From positions 1 to 59,041 of the forward strand of contig CANMLG010000065.1 in NCBI GenBank assembly GCA_947498765.1: DNA of 59,041 nucleotides, written 5' to 3'. The notes beneath the pieces were generated by a model. The model was not told where the DNA came from. It saw only the letters and a program-made list of their open reading frames with translations, and ran no database searches. This DNA is from an uncultured Aquimarina sp. (GTDB lineage Bacteria > Bacteroidota > Bacteroidia > Flavobacteriales > Flavobacteriaceae). How positions within the stretch are numbered: position 1 is the stretch's first letter; each line of letters opens with the position of its first letter. Of this stretch, positions 7,813 to 14,261 are shown piece after piece. The position numbers and the translations under genes are program-made.

Positions 7813-8290
7813 TTATATCGCTACAGCATAGTCATGTTTTATAACTCCCATAACAAATGTACTATGAGTACCCCCTATATTTTTAATTGAACCTAAATCA
7901 TTGAGTACAAAATCCTGATAATGTTTCATATCTCTGACCATTACCTTTAATCTAAAATCATAATCCCCTGAAATATTATAACACCCTCAGAAATAATTTA
8001 GATAGCATAGTATTCCGTACAAATTGACGAACTATTTCTTTAGTCTGCTCTTTCAAAGTAATATCACAAAAAACAATAAGATCCTACTCTACTTTTCCTG
8101 GTTCCACCAATGCTATATACTTTTTAATGACTCCTTCCCTTTCCAAACGTCATATTCTTTCATAAACAGGAGTTGGCGATAGATTCACCTGTTGTGTAAT
8201 CTATTTTCTAGTCAATTTCCTGCTTTATTGAAGCAACTCTAATAACTTCAAATCAGTTTGGTCTAAGTCAACCCTAGATAAATTTTCTTT
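7813..8290 (-). pseudogene. Lrp/AsnC-family regulator, broken gene
   Basis: On the minus strand the reading LDQTDLKLLELLQ, then TQQVNLSPTPVYERI, RLEREGVIKKYIALVEPGKVE and, after a frame change, SGDYDFRLKVMVRDMKHYQDF is a full Lrp/AsnC protein: an N-terminal winged helix and a C-terminal ligand-binding RAM domain. It is interrupted by four in-frame stops (after LLQ, LTRK, YERI and KVE) and by a frameshift near 7975-7985, and no start codon is left. It lies divergent to mesX, the place expected for a local amino-acid-responsive regulator of methionine synthesis, so control of mesX-mesD was probably lost or taken over. Family and damage are clear from the translation; the target is inference. 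Confidence 0.85.
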
Positions 8291-8345
8291 TTACGAATTA
8301 AATCACCAAGATAAAAGATATTTTATCTACTAAAAATAGATAAAA

Positions 8346-8393
8346 AGATTATTTGACTTATTTTAAATAACATAGCAAATAAATAATCTTTTA
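8346..8393. promoter_or_regulatory. AT-rich inverted repeat upstream of mesX, possible operator
   Basis: AAAGATTATTTG and, about 24 bases on, CAAATAAATAATCTTT form an imperfect inverted repeat between the dead Lrp gene and mesX. Lrp-type proteins bind AT-rich inverted repeats, so this may be the former operator. Position and symmetry are the only evidence. Confidence 0.3.
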
Positions 8394-8477
8394 TTATAAG
8401 ATTTGCAGTGTATAACAACTATTCAAAAACAATTAAATCGAACCTACTAGAAGATTCAAAATTGAAGGGAAAAAGCT

Positions 8478-9482
8478 ATGAAAAACACCCAGAATACAAT
8501 CAAAACCGATTTTTCATTCACACTAATAAGCAGGCGTTTAGATGAAAACTATCACCCGGAAAGTAATACACGTTTAACAACCAACTTCGCAAACTTGGCC
8601 AGAGGTGTTAATCGCCAGCAAAACTTACGGAACGCTTTGAATATGATCAACAATCGATTCAATGCATTGGCTCATTTAGATAACCCAAAAGGTGATCGTT
8701 ACCATGTAGAACTTGAAATCATGACAGTAACATTGAATATTGATCATAAAAAAAGTATTGACAATCTGCCGATGATGGAAGTTTTGAAAACGAATATTTT
8801 AGATCGTAAAACGAATCAGTATGTCGAAGGTGTTGCAGGAAATAATTTTTCCTCTTACGTCCGTGACTATGATTTCAGTATTTTATTAATCGAGTACAAT
8901 AAAGATAAACCTAAATTTACAGTTCCGGAAAAGTTTGGTGATTTGCACGGCAAGCTTTATCAGTCTTTTGTAAGATCAGAGACATATAAAGAACACTTTA
9001 AGCAATCACCTATCATTTGTCTAAGTGTATCGGGCAACAAAACATATACTCGCACCGAGTTTCAGCATCCGGTGCTTGGTTTTGAGTACTTACAGAATGA
9101 ATATTCTCTCACTGACGAATATTTCTCTAAAATGGGCATGAAAGTTCGCTTTTTTATGCCGGCAAATAGTGTAGCACCGATGGCTTTTTATCATACTGGT
9201 GACCTACTTAAAGAGTATACTGATCTTGGATTGATCAGCTCAATCAGCACAATGGAAACTTTCCAAAAAATTTATCGCCCCGAAATTTACAATGCCAATT
9301 CTGTGGCTGGTAAAATCTTTCAACCTAGTCTTAAACATGAAGATTACTCACTGACACGTGTACAGTATGACCGTGTTGAACGCAGCCAACTGGCTATTGA
9401 GCAAGGTAAATATTGTGAAGCGTATTTCATCAAACCTTACCAATATATTCTTGAGCAATGGGTTATCGATTTCACTCTTTAA
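8478..9482 (+). CDS. mesX: MesX, DUF1852 partner of the methionine synthase MesD
   Basis: This 334-residue cytosolic protein matches DUF1852, characterised by an N-terminal FSFTLISRRLDENYHP-type stretch and a C-terminal YCEAYFIKPYQYILEQWV. It is encoded 29 bases upstream of the MetE-core protein MesD. Work on folate-independent methionine synthases reported that MesD needs this DUF1852 protein (MesX) and oxygen to make methionine. The exact chemistry of MesX is not settled to my knowledge. The start ATG at 8478 is preceded by GAAGGGAAAAAGC, a purine-rich stretch that could serve as a ribosome site. Length and gene order agree with known pairs. There is no signal peptide. Confidence 0.88.
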   Translation: MKNTQNTIKTDFSFTLISRRLDENYHPESNTRLTTNFANLARGVNRQQNLRNALNMINNRFNALAHLDNPKGDRYHVELEIMTVTLNIDHKKSIDNLPMMEVLKTNILDRKTNQYVEGVAGNNFSSYVRDYDFSILLIEYNKDKPKFTVPEKFGDLHGKLYQSFVRSETYKEHFKQSPIICLSVSGNKTYTRTEFQHPVLGFEYLQNEYSLTDEYFSKMGMKVRFFMPANSVAPMAFYHTGDLLKEYTDLGLISSISTMETFQKIYRPEIYNANSVAGKIFQPSLKHEDYSLTRVQYDRVERSQLAIEQGKYCEAYFIKPYQYILEQWVIDFTL

Positions 9483-9511
9483 TTCATTTAAAATATTATA
9501 ATCATCCTATT

Positions 9512-10540
9512 ATGAAAAAATTATTACCAACCTCAATTGTTGGAAGTTTGCCAAAACCTGCATGGCTTGCACCACCCGAAAAACTTTGGACACCCTGGAA
9601 ATTAGAAGGAGATCAATTATTAGAAGGGAAACAAGACGCTTTGCGCATTGCATTGCAAGAACAACAATTGGCAGGCTTAGATATCGTTTGCGATGGCGAA
9701 CAAACACGTCAACATTTTGTTACAACTTTTATCGAGCATTTAAGTGGTGTAGATTTTAAAAATCGCAAAACTGTAAAAATTCGTGATCGGTATGACGCGA
9801 GTGTTCCTGTTGTTGTAGATGAGGTTACCCGCCAAAAAGCAGTTTTTGTTGATGATGCTAAATTTTTACGTAAACAGACTAACAAACCAATAAAGTGGGC
9901 ATTACCAGGACCCATGACCATGGTAGACACCTTGTATGACGACCATTACAAAAGCCGAGAAAAATTGGCTTGGGAATTTGCAAAGGCACTCAATGAAGAA
10001 GCAAGAGAATTACAGGATGCAGGAGTAGATATTATACAGTTTGATGAACCTGCTTTTAATGTGTTTTTTGAGGAAGTAAACGATTGGGGAATGGCAACAT
10101 TAGAAAGAGCCATTGAAGGTTTACACTGCGAAACTGCTGTACATATTTGTTACGGCTACGGAATAAAAGCCAATAACGATTGGAAAAAGACATTAGGATC
10201 GGAGTGGCGTCAATACGAAGAAATTCTACCTCGTATTCAAAAGTCAAACATTGATATTGTATCATTAGAATGTCATGGTTCACGTGTACCTTTCAATTTA
10301 ATTGAACTCGTTCGTGGTAAAAAAGTAATGGTGGGAGCTATCGATGTGGCAACCAACACCATCGAAACACCCGAAGAAGTAGCCGATACGCTACGTAAAG
10401 CACTTGAATTTGTAGATGCAGAAAACCTTTACCCATGTACCAACTGTGGTATGGCCCCACTTTCCCGAGATTTAGCAATGGGTAAAGTTAGTGCTTTGAG
10501 TGCAGGGACAGAAATCATACGCAAAGAACTTGGGATTTAG
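9512..10540 (+). CDS. mesD: MesD, short folate-independent methionine synthase (MetE core)
   Basis: This 342-residue protein corresponds to the catalytic C-terminal half of MetE without its N-terminal half. It moves a methyl group to homocysteine. The zinc and homocysteine ligands are present: H211 and C213 (VHICYG), E253 (SLECHGS) and C312 (TNCGM), with C309 nearby. I chose the ATG at 9512 (KKLLPTSIVGS follows) because a start at 9458 would overlap mesX and add residues unlike the family. The methyl donor of MesD enzymes is not methyl-folate, and the family depends on oxygen and MesX. Downstream come a transporter gene and an OYE gene, so the pair may sit in a small sulfur/methionine locus. 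Confidence 0.9.
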   Translation: MKKLLPTSIVGSLPKPAWLAPPEKLWTPWKLEGDQLLEGKQDALRIALQEQQLAGLDIVCDGEQTRQHFVTTFIEHLSGVDFKNRKTVKIRDRYDASVPVVVDEVTRQKAVFVDDAKFLRKQTNKPIKWALPGPMTMVDTLYDDHYKSREKLAWEFAKALNEEARELQDAGVDIIQFDEPAFNVFFEEVNDWGMATLERAIEGLHCETAVHICYGYGIKANNDWKKTLGSEWRQYEEILPRIQKSNIDIVSLECHGSRVPFNLIELVRGKKVMVGAIDVATNTIETPEEVADTLRKALEFVDAENLYPCTNCGMAPLSRDLAMGKVSALSAGTEIIRKELGI

Positions 10541-10590
10541 TTCTAATGTATTAATTGACAAATAATCTGAGATCAATAGAAAAACATAGT

Positions 10591-11595
10591 ATGAGCATTT
10601 TGAAGAAGTTATTAGAAGTACTAAATAAAGTAGGTTTAGACGGTTTCATATTAATGATAGGTAGTATGATTCTACTTGCCTATTTTTTTCCTCAACCAGG
10701 AATGATTAAAGAACCTGTTTCGCTAGGTCAAATTGCCAATATTGGCGTTTCATTTATTTTCTTTTTTTACGGGGTGAAGCTGAGTATTGAAAAACTAAAA
10801 ACAGAACTTTCAAACTGGAAAATGCACATTATTGTTCAGTTGACCACCTTTTTATTTTTTCCGCTCCTCGTTTTGGCATTTCGCCCTTTTTTCGTGAAAA
10901 CCGATTTAGAATTGCTTTGGTTGGGTATATTTTTTCTGGCAGCTTTACCGTCAACAGTTTCATCTTCAGTTGTTATGATTTCCATTGCAAAGGGCAACAT
11001 TCCCGCAGCCATTTTCAATGCGAGCATTTCCAGTTTGATTGGAGTCGTGGCGACTCCACTATGGATAGGGCTGTTCATTGCTTCTGCAATAGGCAGTTTT
11101 GATGTAAGCGACATTGTTTTAAAGTTGGTTCTTCAGGTTTTGTTACCCGTTATCATCGGCATAAGCCTCAACTCCCGTTTTGGTAACATTGCCAAAAAAT
11201 ACAAGAAGCAACTAAAGTATTTCGATCAGGCAATCATCCTCACCATTATTTATACCTCGTTTTGCAAGTCTTTTTCCGAACATCTTTTCGCAAGCTTCTC
11301 AGCTCTGGAACTTGCCGGACTTGCTGTAGGAATGATGACTTTGTTTTTTGCCGTATTCTTTTGTGTGGGATTACTCAGCAAGTGGTTTGGCTTTTCAAAT
11401 GAAGATCGTATTACGGTCTTATTTTGTGGGTCTAAAAAGTCATTGGTACACGGAACGGTCATGTCAAAAGTACTCTTTCAGCATAGTACCATCACCGGAA
11501 TAATATTGTTACCACTCATGCTTTACCATGCCTTGCAATTGATTGCCGCCAGCATAATCGCTCAGCGTATGGCTAGACGAAAAGAAGAAGTATAA
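10591..11595 (+). CDS. YfeH-type transporter of the bile acid:sodium symporter superfamily
   Basis: This 334-residue inner-membrane protein is dominated by about ten hydrophobic segments. FCGSKKSLVHGTVMSKVLF near residues 294-312 is the hallmark of the SBF-like YfeH branch (PF13593). Its length equals that of E. coli YfeH (about 332). The start at ATG 10591 is preferred over an upstream TTG at 10555, giving the normal N-terminus MSILKKLLEVLNKVGLDGF. It lies 50 bases after mesD on the same strand and may be co-transcribed, hinting that the substrate could relate to sulfur or methyl metabolism, but no substrate can be read from sequence. Confidence 0.85.
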   Translation: MSILKKLLEVLNKVGLDGFILMIGSMILLAYFFPQPGMIKEPVSLGQIANIGVSFIFFFYGVKLSIEKLKTELSNWKMHIIVQLTTFLFFPLLVLAFRPFFVKTDLELLWLGIFFLAALPSTVSSSVVMISIAKGNIPAAIFNASISSLIGVVATPLWIGLFIASAIGSFDVSDIVLKLVLQVLLPVIIGISLNSRFGNIAKKYKKQLKYFDQAIILTIIYTSFCKSFSEHLFASFSALELAGLAVGMMTLFFAVFFCVGLLSKWFGFSNEDRITVLFCGSKKSLVHGTVMSKVLFQHSTITGIILLPLMLYHALQLIAASIIAQRMARRKEEV

Positions 11596-11875
11596 TTTTC
11601 ACAAAATGATACTGTGCATCAACAAAAAGTTCGATTACTAAGGGAAATTTACAGGCTATTTTTCTCGGTAGACTTTAACCCGTTTTATGCATTAGAAAAT
11701 CTATTACAGCTGCAATCTACTTCAAATACTAACGTAAACTGAGTTTTTTGATTTAACCATAGTGATACTATGCTAAAATTAAGAAAACACTAGTATTTAT
11801 TGTATATCACAGCCTCATGTCGAAGTTCTAATACATAAAACGGACTTAACAAATATAAAGCTAGAAAAATATTAA
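11596..11875. other. Spacer almost filled by a palindromic repeat
   Basis: These 280 bases lie between the transporter and the reductase. Most of it is copy 3 of the palindromic repeat (11677-11847). Only 28 bases separate the repeat from the reductase start, so the repeat forms the promoter region of that gene or a long leader. Confidence 0.6.
11677..11847 (-). repeat. Palindromic dispersed repeat, copy 3
   Basis: This 171-bp element, read on the minus strand, matches copy 1 closely, about 49 of 50 positions in the stretch from CATGAGGCTG into the central hairpin. The ends are AACCCGTTTTATGCATTAGAA and ATGTATTAGAA...CGGACTT. The central stem TTAATTTTAGCATAG/CTATGGTTAAATCAA keeps pairing despite base changes. 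The close match to copy 1 indicates recent spread. Confidence 0.75.
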
Positions 11876-12970
11876 ATGAAACTTTTAGAAAAAGTACAAT
11901 TAGGAGGTATCAACCTAAAGAATAGAATGGCTATGGCAGCTATGACCAGAGGTCGCGTAGACAGAAATGGCTTAGTGGGTGATATGACAGTAGAATACTA
12001 CACCCAAAGGACTGGTGCTGGTTTGATGTTAACCGAATCCATCCGAATTAGTAAAGAAGCTACTGGTAGCCCGCTTACTCCAGGTATTTTCACAAATCAA
12101 CAAATAGAAGCATGGAAGAAGGTAACAACGGCAGTACACGATAAAGGCGGTGTTATTATTGCACAGCTTTGGCATACCGGACGTATGGGACATTCTATCG
12201 ACAGAAACGGCAAGCTTCCTCTTGCTCCATCCCCCATTCCTATAAAGGGAATGCAGCATTTTACCTCTCAGGGGAAAAAGGAATACGAAATACCTCGGGA
12301 AATGACAATCCCAGAAATCAAACAGACTATAAAGGACTTTGGCCAAGCCGCAAAAAATGCAATAGCAGCTGGGTTCGACGGAGTTCAGTTGCACGCTGCT
12401 AATGGTTATCTGCCCAACCAGTTCTTAGCTGAAAGTGCCAACCAAAGGATAGATGAATATGGCGGAAGTATCCCTAATAAATCCCGCTTTGTCCTAGAGG
12501 TAATGCAGGAATTAATCAGTTCGGTAGGAAGTGAAAAGGTGGGTATCAAAATATCTCCTTTCCATCCCTATGGTGATATTATACTGGATAACCCTTCTGC
12601 CACTTATTCCTATCTAATTGAAGAACTGAACAAACTAGACTTTGCCTATGTGGAAATTCAGAAGCGCAGTACATTTTTCCCTTCACCTGAACATTATGCA
12701 ACCGTCAACGAAATTGAATTCTTTGGAAGGAAGATTCGCCATACAGTTATTGCTAATGCTGGATACGACAAGGCTTCTGCCGAAGCAGAACTTGAAAAAG
12801 GCATTGCGAAGCTTATTTCCTTTGGTACATTATACATCGCAAACCCAGACCTACCAGAACGTTTTGAAAAAAATTTCAGACTTAGTAAGCCAGACAGGGC
12901 AACAATGTTTGGTGGCGGGAAACGTGGCTATATTGATTATCCGTTTTGGTTCCAACAAAATTCCCAATAA
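11876..12970 (+). CDS. Alkene reductase of the Old Yellow Enzyme family
   Basis: This 364-residue FMN protein with a TIM barrel reduces activated C=C bonds (enones, nitro-compounds) with NAD(P)H in the cytosol. Visible motifs are MAAMTRGR at residues 20-27 near the flavin, QLWHTGRMGH at 97-106, and the substrate-binding H173-A-A-N176 in QLHAANGYLPNQFL, followed by ESANQRIDEYGGS, the OYE/NemA signature. Length is normal for the family. The start ATG lies 28 bases after palindromic repeat copy 3. A perfect hairpin with a T-run follows 180 bases after the stop. The natural substrate is unknown; detoxification of electrophiles is the usual role. Confidence 0.92.
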   Translation: MKLLEKVQLGGINLKNRMAMAAMTRGRVDRNGLVGDMTVEYYTQRTGAGLMLTESIRISKEATGSPLTPGIFTNQQIEAWKKVTTAVHDKGGVIIAQLWHTGRMGHSIDRNGKLPLAPSPIPIKGMQHFTSQGKKEYEIPREMTIPEIKQTIKDFGQAAKNAIAAGFDGVQLHAANGYLPNQFLAESANQRIDEYGGSIPNKSRFVLEVMQELISSVGSEKVGIKISPFHPYGDIILDNPSATYSYLIEELNKLDFAYVEIQKRSTFFPSPEHYATVNEIEFFGRKIRHTVIANAGYDKASAEAELEKGIAKLISFGTLYIANPDLPERFEKNFRLSKPDRATMFGGGKRGYIDYPFWFQQNSQ

Positions 12971-13151
12971 ATAAAAGATTGATTAAACTACCATCAATGC
13001 AACCTCTACGAGAGAATGTGTTCCATAAATGGACTGATTCATTTCAATACTTTCAACTCCATAGAATCTGAGTAATTTTTCAACTCTAAATCTAACTCTT
13101 GAATAAATAGCAATAATATTTAGATCTAGTATTTATCGTTAGAAAAATGAC

Positions 13152-13183
13152 AAAGTTCGAACTACTATAGTTCGAACTTTTTT
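13152..13183 (+). terminator. Rho-independent terminator after the OYE gene
   Basis: AAAGTTCGAACT, a 5-base loop, AGTTCGAACTTT and TTT: a perfect 12-bp stem followed by a T-run on the plus strand. It lies about 180 bases after the OYE stop codon. Confidence 0.75.
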
Positions 13184-13385
13184 ACAATAATTTGATTAGA
13201 TAAAGCCGCTTAAATAAACACCTTACTATTAATTACTAATCACTGCAACAGGAAAAATCCTGTTTCAATGGTGACCTTTAACAGACAAAATTCGAACTTT
13301 TTTAAACAGAGATATATCTGCAATATAAACTTTCACGAACAGGATTCGCTAACGCGCATCCCTAAAAGCTCCGCTTTGAAAATAA

Positions 13386-13435
13386 AAAAGGAGAAAAATA
13401 ATTTATGAGCAAGCTCAAATTATTTTTCTCCTTTT
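13386..13435 (-). terminator. Strong terminator after tRNA-Arg
   Basis: A perfect 19-bp stem (AAAAGGAGAAAAATAATTT and its complement) encloses a small GAGC/GCTC hairpin. On the minus strand it ends in a run of T. It lies 10 bases beyond the tRNA 3' end, and would end the tRNA transcript and any read-through from the division cluster. Confidence 0.85.
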
Positions 13436-13445
13436 CTATTATTCG

Positions 13446-13519
13446 TGACCGCGGAGGGATTCGAACCCCCAACCCTCAGAGCCGAAATCTGATATTCTAT
13501 CCAGTTGAACTACGCAGCC
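13446..13519 (-). tRNA. tRNA-Arg (anticodon UCG)
   Basis: On the minus strand a 74-nt cloverleaf can be drawn. The acceptor GGCTGCG pairs with CGCGGTC (two G-U type pairs) and the discriminator is A. The anticodon stem TCAGA/TCTGA closes the loop TTTCGGC, giving anticodon TCG (reads CGA, Arg). The T-arm GGGGG-TTCGAAT-CCCTC is regular. The terminal CCA is not encoded. A 7-bp tandem repeat begins 9 bases upstream of the 5' end, so the promoter must lie within or beyond it, or the tRNA is cut from the yqeY-side transcript. Confidence 0.95.
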
Positions 13520-13527
13520 ATTATTAT

Positions 13528-13604
13528 GTTAGATGTTAGATGTTAGATGTTAGATGTTAGATGTTAGATGTTAGATGTTAGATGTTAGATGTTAGATGTT
13601 AGAT
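13528..13604. repeat. Heptamer tandem repeat, 11 perfect units of GTTAGAT
   Basis: Eleven uninterrupted copies of a 7-bp unit lie between tRNA-Arg and yqeY, in non-coding DNA. Because the tRNA is transcribed leftward, the array sits directly upstream of it. Perfect short arrays like this change copy number by slipped pairing. Confidence 0.95.
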
Positions 13605-13710
13605 GGGAACAGACTCTTGACTTCTTTATTGTTTCGTTACTTACATTTTTTAACAACTACTAACTCAAAACCGGCAACTGATCACCGACAACTCACAACC
13701 AATAAACAAA

Positions 13711-14163
13711 CTACGATGATAATTTCGCTTTTACTATAGTCGAAATGGTTTTTCCATCTGCTTTACCTGCCAATTTACCAGAAACTTGTCCCATTACTTT
13801 ACCCATATCCTTCATGCCTTCTGCTCCAGTAGCTGCTATTACTTCTTCTACTACTTTTGCTACCTCTTCTTCACTTAATTGTGCTGGTAAAAATTTAGCG
13901 ATTACTTCAGCTTGAGCCAACTCAGGCTCCGCTAAATCATTTCTACCCTGTTCTGTAAAAATAACAGCACTATCCTTACGTTGTTTTACTAACTTCTGTA
14001 AAATTTTAAGTTCTTGATCTTCGGTTAATTCTTCCTTAGATCCTGTTTCTGTTTGTGCTAATAAAATAGCTGATTTTACTGCTCGTAATGACGCCAAAGC
14101 ATTTTGATCTTTTGCTTTCATGGCCTCTTTCATGGCAGTCATGATATCTTTTGATAAACTCAT
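13711..14163 (-). CDS. GatB/YqeY-domain protein
   Basis: This 150-residue soluble, helical protein of the YqeY family is related to the tail domain of the amidotransferase subunit GatB that touches tRNA. MSLSKDIMTAMKEAMKAKD at the start and GAEGMKDMGKVMGQVSGKLAGKADG near residues 112-136 are family signatures. The biochemical role of stand-alone YqeY is not established. It is the last gene of the division cluster, 98 bases after ftsZ, and in Bacteroidetes it often follows ftsZ. The tRNA-Arg gene downstream may be read from the same transcript. The start ATG is clear and the length is normal. Confidence 0.92.
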   Translation of the reverse strand: MSLSKDIMTAMKEAMKAKDQNALASLRAVKSAILLAQTETGSKEELTEDQELKILQKLVKQRKDSAVIFTEQGRNDLAEPELAQAEVIAKFLPAQLSEEEVAKVVEEVIAATGAEGMKDMGKVMGQVSGKLAGKADGKTISTIVKAKLSS

Positions 14164-14261
14164 ATTCTTTTAAGTATTAAGTAGTCGGCACAAAGTACTC
14201 AGACTTTTCTTTGTATTATTTTATTGAAACCACAGGCAACAAAACTCTCTGTAAAGGAGGC

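Larger units (their letters stand above)
7578..8477. other. 900-bp stretch without an intact gene
   Basis: The first 235 bases hold a TTCGAACTTTTTTA motif (7675-7688) that recurs at 13171 and 13291. The middle is an Lrp/AsnC pseudogene on the minus strand (7813-8290). The last 190 bases are the control region of mesX and contain an AT-rich inverted repeat (AAAGATTATTTG and CAAATAAATAATCTTT, about 8346-8393). No match to a known SAM riboswitch is seen. Confidence 0.55.
12971..13445. other. Gene-free stretch between OYE gene and tRNA
   Basis: This contains a rho-independent terminator on the plus strand (13152-13183), a small hairpin AACAGGA/TCCTGTT (13247-13264), a second TTCGAACTTTTTT motif (13291) and the tRNA terminator (13386-13435). 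On the minus strand 12983-13132 is an open fragment of about 49 codons (VRFRVEKLLRFYGVESIEM...) without a start codon. It may be the tail of a lost gene but matches nothing I know. Confidence 0.5.

Noticed and set aside
8291..8477. Possible SAM riboswitch before mesX
   Set aside because: No SAM-I or SAM-II core sequences or matching stems could be drawn; only an AT-rich inverted repeat is present.
13528..13604. CRISPR-like array
   Set aside because: The units are 7 bp and have no spacers, and no cas genes are in the window.
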